The notes under the pieces are model-generated. The model was not told the DNA's origin. It did not search any database and saw only the letters and a list, made by a program, of their open reading frames with translations. Of a stretch of DNA of 64,000 nucleotides, positions 35,862 through 43,269 are shown piece after piece (within the stretch, counting starts at the first letter, position 1; every line of letters begins with the position of its first letter). The position numbers and the translations under genes are program-made. This DNA is from Alphaproteobacteria bacterium (GTDB lineage Bacteria; Pseudomonadota; Alphaproteobacteria; Geminicoccales; Geminicoccaceae): the NCBI GenBank assembly GCA_027045875.1, contig JALUAG010000049.1:1-64000 (forward strand). The letters run 5' to 3'.

Positions 35862-36865
35862 ACCTTCTCCGACAGCGGCTCGGCGAACGTGGCGTACTGA
35901 TGGCCGATGGCGGCATCGGTACCGGTCTCTTCGCGCGTGGCCTCGAGAGCGGCGAGAGCCCCGAGATCTGGAACCTCCAGCACCCCGACGCGGTGCGGGA
36001 CCTGCATCGGGAATTCCTCGATGCCGGCGCCGACATCCTCCTCACCAACAGCTTCGGCGCCAACCGCTTCCGCCTTGCCCTGCACGGTCGTGAAACGGCG
36101 GTGGCGGAGCTGTGCCTGGCGGCGGCGGCGCTGGCGCGGGAGGCGGCCGCCCGCAGCGACCGGAGGGTCGTCGTCGCCGGCTCGATGGGACCCACCGGGG
36201 AAGTGCTGCAGCCGGTGGGAAGCTGCAGCCCCGCGGCGGCCCGGGACGCCTTCTTCGAGCAGGCCGAGGCGCTGGCCCGGGGCGGTGTCGACCTATTGTG
36301 GATCGAGACCGTCTCCTCGGCCGAGGAGCTCCAGGTGGCGGTCGAGGCGGCGGCAGCGACCGGCCTGCCGGTGGTCGCCACCATGAGCTTCGATACCGGG
36401 GGGCGCACCATGATGGGCATCACTCCCGAACAGGCGATCATGCTGGCCCGCGGCCTCGTCGCGCCGCCGGTGGCGTTCGGCGCCAACTGCGGCACCGGAC
36501 CGGCCGGCCTGGTCGCCGCCATTCTCGCCATGCGCCGTGTGGCCGCGCCGGGGGAGATCCTGGTGGCGAAAGCCAACTGCGGCATTCCGGTGTTCGAGGA
36601 CGGTGCCGTCCGCTACTCGGGAACACCCGAGGTGATGGGCCGATACGCCCGGCTCGCGCGGGCGGCCGGCGCCCGCATCATCGGCGGCTGCTGCGGGACT
36701 ACGGGGGAACATCTACGCGCCATGCGGGCGGCACTCGATCTGCCCCGGAGCGATCCGCCACCCGATCCCGCCACCATCGAGCGGCTCCTGGGAACGCTGC
36801 CCGCCGCCGCTGCCGGTCGCGGCCGCACGCGGCCGCGCCGCCGACGGCGGCGGGCCCCCGGCTGA
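35858..36865 (+). CDS. Homocysteine S-methyltransferase family protein (betaine-type)
   Basis: This zinc enzyme methylates homocysteine to methionine from betaine or another methyl donor. The 335-aa barrel has DGGIGTGLFARGL, TNSFGANRFRL and the zinc cysteines in FGANCGTGPAG and GGCCGTTGEHLRAM. The ANCG and GGCCGT signatures fit the BHMT/MetH-N family. The GTG start overlaps the DUF1289 stop (GTGA). A short hairpin (CCCCGG/CCGGGG) brackets its TGA and the next gene converges 12 bases on. Confidence 0.88.
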   Translation: MNLLRQRLGERGVLMADGGIGTGLFARGLESGESPEIWNLQHPDAVRDLHREFLDAGADILLTNSFGANRFRLALHGRETAVAELCLAAAALAREAAARSDRRVVVAGSMGPTGEVLQPVGSCSPAAARDAFFEQAEALARGGVDLLWIETVSSAEELQVAVEAAAATGLPVVATMSFDTGGRTMMGITPEQAIMLARGLVAPPVAFGANCGTGPAGLVAAILAMRRVAAPGEILVAKANCGIPVFEDGAVRYSGTPEVMGRYARLARAAGARIIGGCCGTTGEHLRAMRAALDLPRSDPPPDPATIERLLGTLPAAAAGRGRTRPRRRRRRAPG

Positions 36866-36877
36866 CCGGGGAGGCGT

Positions 36878-37885
36878 TCAGCGCCCGGACGGCAGGCGGC
36901 GTGGCCGCTCCCGCCACATCGTTTCGGCGAGATGCTGGGCCTCCGCCATGGAACGGCCGGGATCGAGCAGCCGCAGCGCCAGAGCGACGGTACCGGTGAC
37001 CGCCGCCACCGGTCCCGCTGGCTCCCACTCGCCCTCCCACAGCGCCCGCAGTCGCCGACAGTCCAGCTCCTCCCGCCGCCAGGGATGGGGCTCGCCGGCG
37101 GTCAGAGGCGGCCAGACTTCCTCGCGGCCTTCGGCGCCCTCGACCATCAGACAGCGGCAGGGCTTCTCGGGATTGCGCTGGGCTTCGCCCCCGCCGCCCT
37201 TGAAGGTGACGGCGCGCGGCTGCCCCAGCCGGAGCTGGGTATCGCGGTGGAGCGTCAGATAGGTCGGATGGAAGATGCCCTGGATCTGGGCGGGAGCGTG
37301 GAACGGGTTGAGCTCGCGGGCCAGCGTGTGCACCGCGGTCCGGAGACCGAGCAGCGGCCGCAGGGCGAACAGCGCCTCGAGCTCCGGCAGCAGGACGGCG
37401 AGGGGCAGATAGGCGAAGCCCGTCCGGTCCAGTTGGCGGCGGGCGTCCGCCACCGAGCGGGCGGCATCGATTCCGAGGGCGGCCAGCCCGGCCGGCGTGG
37501 TGGCCGGTCCCTCGCCGGATATCCCGTGCATCAGCACCCGCACGCCGCTGCCCGCGAGGAGCCGCGCCGCCAGCAGGAAATAGGGCAGCTGCCGATGGCG
37601 GTCCGCGTAGGACGGCCAGTCGAGATCCACCGCGAGCTCCGAAGCGCCGGCGATGCGGGCGCGGGCCGCGCGCACGAAGCCCGCGAGCTCGGCGGCGGTC
37701 TCGGTCCGGTAGCGGAGAACGAGCAGGAAGGCGCCCAGCTGCAGCGGCTCGACCGCGCCTTCGAGGATCGCCTCCATCGCCCTTTGCGCTTCCTCTTCCT
37801 CGAGCGGGCGGGAAAGGGTCGGACCGCGCCCGACGGTGCGCAGAAAGGCGGCGAACGGATGGGGTTCGGCGGGATGTCCGTTCAC
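36878..37885 (-). CDS. TrpD2/YbiB-like glycosyltransferase-family protein
   Basis: The 335-aa protein has the anthranilate phosphoribosyltransferase fold: FAAFLRTVGRGPTLSRPLEEEEA, a helical domain with EAILEGAVEPLQLGAFLLVLR, and MHGISGEGPATTPAG. It also has HPTYLTLHRDTQLRLG and TFKGGGGEAQRNPEKPC, the YbiB (TrpD2) features. YbiB binds nucleic acid and lacks TrpD activity, so the name should not be read as a tryptophan enzyme. The GTG start overlaps the nnrS stop (GTGA), making it the last gene of the minus-strand NO cluster. Confidence 0.8.
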   Translation of the reverse strand: MNGHPAEPHPFAAFLRTVGRGPTLSRPLEEEEAQRAMEAILEGAVEPLQLGAFLLVLRYRTETAAELAGFVRAARARIAGASELAVDLDWPSYADRHRQLPYFLLAARLLAGSGVRVLMHGISGEGPATTPAGLAALGIDAARSVADARRQLDRTGFAYLPLAVLLPELEALFALRPLLGLRTAVHTLARELNPFHAPAQIQGIFHPTYLTLHRDTQLRLGQPRAVTFKGGGGEAQRNPEKPCRCLMVEGAEGREEVWPPLTAGEPHPWRREELDCRRLRALWEGEWEPAGPVAAVTGTVALALRLLDPGRSMAEAQHLAETMWRERPRRLPSGR

Positions 37886-39033
37886 GTTCGATGGCCCGGC
37901 TGTCGTCTGCTGCCGGTCCCGAGCATAGGCCGCCGCAAGGAGAGGAGAAAGGCCACCAGCAGGAGGAAGGCCAAGGCCCAGAGGGCTGCCGAAAGCGTCA
38001 GGAGAAGAGGCGCGCGTTCGGGAAACAGGGGGAGGGCGAGGCGGGCGAGGGCGGCGAGGCTCAGAAGTGGCGCCCAGCGGGCGACGGACGCCGCGGCGGC
38101 GAACCCTTTCCCGGCGCGCTGGGCGGCGGTGCGTGCCATGACCGTGAAGGCGAGGGTGCCGAGACCGCCGATCATCACCGCATGGACCCCATCGACGGGT
38201 GTGAAGAGCGCACCGGAGAACGCGACGCCGAGCAGGATCAGGCCGGCGGCGAGCCAGCCGTAGCCGAGATGGAGGGCCCAGACTTCGGGCGAGCCCGTGA
38301 CGATCGGCGCGAACCAGCGGGCGAGCCGCCAGCCCGTGAGGACGCCGGCCGCCGACAGGGCGAGGCCGGCGATCGCGGGGGCGAGAGAGAGCAGGATCCC
38401 GACGATGGCGAGGAAGAACAGGCCCAGGGTGAGCATCTCGCGGGGAAGGTCGATGCCGGCGGCGAGGCGTCCGCCTCGCCGCTGGACGACTCCCGCGGTG
38501 GCGGCGCGGATGATCCGCCCTCCCATCAGGGTCAGCAGGGTGGAGAGCAGGAGCACGAGGCTCCAGACCGCGGTCGTGGCGAGCGCTCCCTCCGCCCGAC
38601 GCGCCGCCAGGGCGAACAGGACCTCGAGCAGCAGGAAGCCGACGGGGATGACCCCGAAGGCGAAGTTGCCGGCCTTCCTGGAGCTCCGGAAGAAGGGCGG
38701 TGCCACCAGAAGGGCGAGCAGGGCGGGAAAGGGCAGCAGGAGAAGGGGGGCGAGCGCCGCGGGCATCCAGAAGGCGGTGCGCGCGAGCAGCCACAGCGCC
38801 GCCAGCAGCAGTATCTGCACGGCTGTCGCGCGGGTGACGAGAAAGCCCGCCATCACCGCCCCGGCGAAGCCGAGCAGCATTTCATGGGCATGCCAGGCGG
38901 TGAGCGCGGGCCAGCCGGGTGCCGGCAGCCGACCATCGTAGACCGCCAGCCACCACGGCGCGGCGAGCGCCGCCCAGAGACCGGCGAGCGGAAAGAACAG
39001 CTCGTGGGCGAGGAGGCGACGATTCCGCTTCAA
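37882..39033 (-). CDS. nnrS: NnrS-family haem/copper membrane protein (second copy)
   Basis: This 383-aa membrane protein has about 12 helices. NnrS proteins are tied to NO metabolism and resistance to NO stress and are regulated by NNR/NsrR in denitrifiers. Family motifs are WHAHEMLLGFAGAVMAGFLVT near the start, LTLMGGRIIRAAT, VWALHLGYGWLAAGLILLG and GLGTLAFTVMARTA. The TTG start (39033-39031) overlaps the bacteriohemerythrin stop as TTGA, so the two are coupled. A second NnrS lies at the other end of the cluster, at about 46 kb. Confidence 0.88.
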   Translation of the reverse strand: MKRNRRLLAHELFFPLAGLWAALAAPWWLAVYDGRLPAPGWPALTAWHAHEMLLGFAGAVMAGFLVTRATAVQILLLAALWLLARTAFWMPAALAPLLLLPFPALLALLVAPPFFRSSRKAGNFAFGVIPVGFLLLEVLFALAARRAEGALATTAVWSLVLLLSTLLTLMGGRIIRAATAGVVQRRGGRLAAGIDLPREMLTLGLFFLAIVGILLSLAPAIAGLALSAAGVLTGWRLARWFAPIVTGSPEVWALHLGYGWLAAGLILLGVAFSGALFTPVDGVHAVMIGGLGTLAFTVMARTAAQRAGKGFAAAASVARWAPLLSLAALARLALPLFPERAPLLLTLSAALWALAFLLLVAFLLSLRRPMLGTGSRRQPGHRT

Positions 39034-39428
39034 ACGCCGAGTTTCTTGTGCAATCGGGCGTCCTTGGTCTTGAAGTGGTTCACGAACCAGTCGCGCACGC
39101 GACTCGCCAGACGATCCTCGAAGTCCTCGTAAACGCCGGCCTCGTAGTCGTCCATGATGTCGCGGATGTCGTCGAGAAGCCGTTCGTGTTCCGCCTTGTG
39201 GGCTTCGTATTCGTCGTAGCCGTGTTTGCGCATGATCGTCTCCTCGAGCGCGAAATGCGCCGAGATGCGGGCGAAGACCTCGCCGAGGAAGGCGGAGACG
39301 GTCTCGCGATCGGCCCGCTCGCCGATCTTGTCGTGCAGGGAGTTGATGAGATCCACGAGCTCCCGGTGCTCGTGATCGACATCGGGTATGCCGGTCTCGA
39401 ACTCCTCGCGCCACTCGATCAGGGCCAT
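39030..39428 (-). CDS. Bacteriohemerythrin
   Basis: This soluble four-helix di-iron protein binds O2, and related proteins bind NO. The 132-aa sequence keeps all seven ligands: H21, H58, E62, H77, H81, H118 and D123, in the H-HxxxE-HxxxH-HxxxxD pattern. It is coupled to nnrS by a stop/start overlap and lies 40 bases from the membrane-anchored orphan. In this context an NO- or O2-delivery/scavenging role for the cluster is a reasonable inference. Confidence 0.93.
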   Translation of the reverse strand: MALIEWREEFETGIPDVDHEHRELVDLINSLHDKIGERADRETVSAFLGEVFARISAHFALEETIMRKHGYDEYEAHKAEHERLLDDIRDIMDDYEAGVYEDFEDRLASRVRDWFVNHFKTKDARLHKKLGV

Positions 39429-39468
39429 GCCGTTCCCCCCGGAGATCCGTTTCGCACGAGAGACTTGC

Positions 39469-39975
39469 CTAAAGATAGAAGATGAACCCGCCCTTGTCGG
39501 CCTTGAAATCGATCGGCAGGTTCTGGCGGGGGCGAAGATCGACCACCAGCTCGCTCTCGTAGGCGAAACGATCGGTGCGGCCGCGGTCTTCGAGGCGGAC
39601 GAGGAGGCGGTGGCGGCCGGTCGGTACCAGGAACTTCTCGTAGGCGTGGGCCGGGCTGTCGCCGGCGAGGCCGCCGGGCTCGAGGACCTGGTCGAAGATC
39701 ACCGTCTCGTCGAGGACGAGCTGGACGCGGATCGGCAGCCGCCGGCGGGAGCAGGTGTTGGGGCGCCGCTGGCCGGGCGGCAGCCGCGCGATCTCCTCGG
39801 CGGAGAGACGACGGCAGGCCTCGACACGTGCGCCGCCGTGGGAGAAGCTCAGCAGGATCTGCGCCTTGTCCGGCGGGATGTGCTCGTAGATCGGCCGCTG
39901 CGAGAAGTAGCCGATACCCAGCACGACGACCGCGTAGAAGACGGCCTGCCCGACGTAGCGCAAGAGATCAGTCAT
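39469..39975 (-). CDS. Membrane-anchored periplasmic protein of the NO cluster, unknown
   Basis: The 168-aa protein begins MTDLLRYVGQAVFYAVVVLG, a single transmembrane helix. A soluble beta-rich domain follows with two Cys near residues 54 and 73, a long stretch starting IRVQLVLDETVIFDQVLEP, and the end FKADKGGFIFYL. I do not recognise a family. Its start overlaps the cytochrome b fusion gene by eight bases, which argues for a shared complex. It occupies the place of 'orf1' in norSY–senC–orf1-type clusters, but homology to that protein is not established here. Confidence 0.72.
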   Translation of the reverse strand: MTDLLRYVGQAVFYAVVVLGIGYFSQRPIYEHIPPDKAQILLSFSHGGARVEACRRLSAEEIARLPPGQRRPNTCSRRRLPIRVQLVLDETVIFDQVLEPGGLAGDSPAHAYEKFLVPTGRHRLLVRLEDRGRTDRFAYESELVVDLRPRQNLPIDFKADKGGFIFYL

Positions 39976-41542
39976 CGCCGGCCTCCGCCAGTTCCCGGCG
40001 GCGTCGGGCCCGCTCTTCGGCAAGGGAGGGCAGGCGCGAAAGTTCGGCCGCGAACGTCTCCAAGAGCGCCTCCAGCCGATGGCGTCCGAGCGGTCCCGCC
40101 CACAGGGTGCGCAGCCGCTCACGCGGCACCCGCTGGCGCAGGTAGGGATCCCGTTCGCCCGCGATCCGCTGCTCGGTCCAGCTGATGCCGAAGCGGTTGT
40201 GGCAGTCGTTCTCGGCGCAGCCGGTGAGCACCACCCCTTCGGCGAGATCGCGGCTCAGCACGTAGTCGATGAAGGAGGGCGGCAAATGGCCGCTGCAGGC
40301 GAGCTGCACGACCCCCACCCCGGGACTGTCGAGCCCCGAAAGCGGCACACCGTTGCCGCATCCGAAGACGATGATGCGCGGACGTTCGGTCAGCCGCGCC
40401 GAGGCGGCGTGCAGGCGCTCCCGGATCGCGGCGAGGGGCAGATCGGGGAGATCGATCCCGGGATGCAGGGGGGTCGCCCGTCGGAACGGGGTGGCGGTCG
40501 GACAGGCGCCGGCACAGATGCCGCAGGCGACACAGAGGGATGCGTTGACCTGGGCTTCCCGCTCGAACGGCCGCCCGTCGCTTCGGGCCACCATGGTGAT
40601 GGCGCTGTAGGGACAGTCGGCGAAGCAGCGGGCGCAGCCGTTGCAGTTGACGAGATCGACGCGGGCCGGGCTGGCCCGCCGCATGGGCGGCAGCCAGGGA
40701 ATGGCCAGGAACATCACCAGGAGCGCGATGGAGCTGCCCCAGGTGACCGGCCCCGGCAGGGTCTCGAACAGCGGATAGAGCGGCAGGTAGAACCAGTCGA
40801 GGCCGATGTCCGCCGGCACTTCCAGAAGATCGGCCGGTCCCTGGCTGGTGGCCGGCCAGACGAGGGACAGGACGAGAAGGGAGAGGAGGGTGCCGACGGC
40901 GAGCCCGCGGGGCGGGTTGATGCGCGGCTTGGTGATGCGCTGCAGATGCACCCAGAGGATCAGGAGGGCAATGAGCGGCACCGCGATGTGCATGAACACC
41001 ATCAGGGTGAAGAAGCGGTCGCTCAGATGCTCGGGCGAAAGGAAGTTGCGGGCGATCGGCTGGCCGAAGATGCCCGCCTTGTCCAGCCATTCGCTGGTGA
41101 CGATGGCGACGTACTGGGCCAGCTTGTCCCACACCAGCCAGTAGCCGGTGATGCCGGCGACATAGACCAGTACCAGCACCGGCACGCCGGTGAGCCAGCT
41201 GAAGCTCCGCGCCCCCCGGTAGCGGTCGTTGGCGAATTCGCGCAGGAGATGCAACAGCATGACGACGACCAGCCCGTCCGAGGCGTAGCGGTGCAGGCTG
41301 CGCATCAGCCCGGCGTGGAACCACTGTTCGTTGGTCATGGTTTCCACCGAGCCGAAGGCCTGGGCGGCGCCGGTGTCGAAGAAGGCGTAGACGTAGATGC
41401 CGCTGACGGTGACGACCCAGTAGAAGAAGAAGCCGAGCGCGCCCAGATTGAGGAGCGGGTTCCAGGCGTCCGGGAAGATCCGGCCGAGAGCGTTCTGGGC
41501 GGTCTCGAAGACGAGCCGCAGCGACCTGCGCAGTGCGTTCAT
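39968..41542 (-). CDS. Fusion: di-haem cytochrome b + 2x[4Fe-4S] ferredoxin + MvhD domain
   Basis: Residues 1-290 form a cytochrome b/b6-like membrane domain. H84/H98 and H185/H199 (both H-x13-H) would bind two b haems, and LDWFYLPLYP near 248 recalls the quinol-site PEWY loop. Residues 300-347 hold two 4Fe-4S sites (C300, C303, C306, C310; C337, C340, C343, C347). Residues 388-490 resemble MvhD, the electron-transfer subunit of F420-non-reducing hydrogenase, with C395, C416, C442 and C447 (TGCAENDCH). The 524-aa protein could move electrons between quinol, iron-sulfur clusters and a soluble partner. No hydrogenase or Hdr genes are nearby. Domain calls are strong; the reaction is unknown. Confidence 0.88.
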   Translation of the reverse strand: MNALRRSLRLVFETAQNALGRIFPDAWNPLLNLGALGFFFYWVVTVSGIYVYAFFDTGAAQAFGSVETMTNEQWFHAGLMRSLHRYASDGLVVVMLLHLLREFANDRYRGARSFSWLTGVPVLVLVYVAGITGYWLVWDKLAQYVAIVTSEWLDKAGIFGQPIARNFLSPEHLSDRFFTLMVFMHIAVPLIALLILWVHLQRITKPRINPPRGLAVGTLLSLLVLSLVWPATSQGPADLLEVPADIGLDWFYLPLYPLFETLPGPVTWGSSIALLVMFLAIPWLPPMRRASPARVDLVNCNGCARCFADCPYSAITMVARSDGRPFEREAQVNASLCVACGICAGACPTATPFRRATPLHPGIDLPDLPLAAIRERLHAASARLTERPRIIVFGCGNGVPLSGLDSPGVGVVQLACSGHLPPSFIDYVLSRDLAEGVVLTGCAENDCHNRFGISWTEQRIAGERDPYLRQRVPRERLRTLWAGPLGRHRLEALLETFAAELSRLPSLAEERARRRRELAEAGDD

Positions 41543-41552
41543 GTGCGTCGTC

Positions 41553-42356
41553 TCAGCGCAACGATGAAGGCCCGGTTCGTGCCGGCGAGCGGCGCCATTC
41601 GCGCACGATCACCAGAAGGACGAGGAAAAGAGCACCGCTGCCGATGGCGATGCGGATGAAGAGGGCGTAGTTGAAATAGTAGCGTCCGCTGTCGGGGTCG
41701 TAAATCGTGCAGAACAGGCGGATGCGATCCAGCACGTCCTCGATCCCGGACATCGGCCGGTAACGGCCGTAGACGAGATCCTTGAGGGGTTCGACGATCT
41801 GCGGCGGATCGAAGTCGGCGCCGTAGATCTGGCGGTAGATGCGCCCTTCGGCGTCGACGACGGTGACCTGGGCGAGATGACCGAAGCCGCCGGCGAGGGG
41901 ATAAATCGTGAAGCCCACCGCCTCGGTCAGCGCGTCGATGGTCTTCTGTTCGGCGCTCAGGAACAGCCAGCCGGGAAGATCGACGCCCTGGCTGCGGGCG
42001 AAGGACCGCATGCGCTCGGGCGTGTCACGGGCGGCGTCGAAGCCGATCGTCACCACCCGGAAGCTGTCCGGGCCGAACATCTCCTGGGCGTTCTCGATGA
42101 TGGGATAGATGTTCTGGATGAGGGTCGGGCAGATGTCGGCGCAGGCCGTGTAGACGAGGCTCACCAGCAGCGGCCGGCCGCGCAGCTCGCCCAGCCGTAC
42201 GACGCGGCCCTCGGTGTCGCGGAAGGGGAGATCGGGCAGCGTATCACCGAGCACCGCCCGGCTCCTGGCCAGCGTTTCCTCAGCGTCCGGTGTGGTCGCG
42301 GCCTGCGCCGACAGCGCGAGGACCAGCAGACCGGCCGCCAGCCACGGCGCGCGCAT
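41553..42356 (-). CDS. Sco1/SenC copper chaperone with extra C-terminal membrane helix
   Basis: SenC/Sco proteins deliver copper to the CuA or CuB site of haem-copper oxidases. The 267-aa protein has a signal sequence (residues 1-18), the thioredoxin fold with CADIC (CxxxC) near residue 92, and the copper-binding His in GGFGHLAQVT. Unusually it ends with a second hydrophobic helix (about residues 235-257) and a basic tail, so it is anchored at its C-terminus. Its ATG overlaps the haem O synthase stop (ATGA). It is the expected partner of the adjacent oxidase-like subunits. Confidence 0.92.
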   Translation of the reverse strand: MRAPWLAAGLLVLALSAQAATTPDAEETLARSRAVLGDTLPDLPFRDTEGRVVRLGELRGRPLLVSLVYTACADICPTLIQNIYPIIENAQEMFGPDSFRVVTIGFDAARDTPERMRSFARSQGVDLPGWLFLSAEQKTIDALTEAVGFTIYPLAGGFGHLAQVTVVDAEGRIYRQIYGADFDPPQIVEPLKDLVYGRYRPMSGIEDVLDRIRLFCTIYDPDSGRYYFNYALFIRIAIGSGALFLVLLVIVREWRRSPARTGPSSLR

Positions 42357-43234
42357 CAGCCGGTTCCCGACAGCCAGCGATCGGCGATGGCCCCGAGCAG
42401 GAGGAGCAGCAACTGGCCCAGGGACGCGAAGAAATTGCGCATCGCCTGTCGCCGGGTGGGCCGCATCACCAGCCACCAGCTCTCGAGGGTGAACCAGATG
42501 CCACCGGCGAGGGTGGCGAACAGATAGATCCGGCCCATGCCGGCGAGGGCCGGCAACAGGGCGAGGATGCTCAGTGCCAGGGTATGGGCGAACACCACCT
42601 TGGCGCAGAGCCGGTTGCCGACCACCACCGGCAGCATGGGGACGCCCGCTTCGGCGTAGTCCTCGCGGAGCGCCATCGACAGACTCCAGAAATGGGGCGG
42701 TGTCCAGAGGAACAGCACGATGGCGAGGAGCAGGGGCGCGGCGCCGATCGCGGGATCGACGGCTGCCGCCCCGGCGAGGACCGCGAAGCTGCCGGAGAGG
42801 CCGCCGACGACGATGTTGAGCCAGGTCCGGCGTTTGAGCCAGACGGTATAGACCACGCCGTAGGTGACGGCGCCGAGGAAGACGTAGAGCGCCGCCCAGC
42901 CGTTGGCGACCCCGGCGGCGAGCAGCACCGCGGCGGCCAACAGCGCGAGGATGGTCACCAGCCAGCCGGCACCCGCCCGCAAGCGACCGGCCACGAAGGG
43001 GCGGTTGCGGGTGCGCGGCATGCGGGCATCGAGATCCCGCTCCACGAGCTGGTTGAAGGCGCCGGCGCTGGCCGACGCCAGGAAGACGGCGAGGGCGAGC
43101 GCGGCGATGGCGGTGCCGTCGGGAAGCGCCCCCTCGGTCACGGCCAGCCCGCCGAGGGCGCTCAGGGTGATGGCGAAGCCGATCCTGAGCTTGAAGACCG
43201 AGACCAGATCCCGAACCGTCGCTGCCATCGCCAT
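42356..43234 (-). CDS. ctaB: Protohaem IX farnesyltransferase (haem O synthase)
   Basis: This UbiA-superfamily membrane enzyme farnesylates haem b to haem o. The 292-aa protein has the prenyl-PP site NQLVERDLDARMPRTRNRP and YTVWLKRRTWLNIVVGGLSG, with WTPPHFWSL in the later loop. ATG 43234 is chosen; an in-frame GTG at 43285 would overlap subunit I by 16 bases. Its place between subunit I and Sco1 implies that the enzyme carries haem o or a at one site. No haem A synthase (ctaA) is in the window. Confidence 0.92.
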   Translation of the reverse strand: MAMAATVRDLVSVFKLRIGFAITLSALGGLAVTEGALPDGTAIAALALAVFLASASAGAFNQLVERDLDARMPRTRNRPFVAGRLRAGAGWLVTILALLAAAVLLAAGVANGWAALYVFLGAVTYGVVYTVWLKRRTWLNIVVGGLSGSFAVLAGAAAVDPAIGAAPLLLAIVLFLWTPPHFWSLSMALREDYAEAGVPMLPVVVGNRLCAKVVFAHTLALSILALLPALAGMGRIYLFATLAGGIWFTLESWWLVMRPTRRQAMRNFFASLGQLLLLLLGAIADRWLSGTG

Positions 43235-43269
43235 GGCTCGCTCGCCCCTGCCGGTGTCCGACCCGTCGA

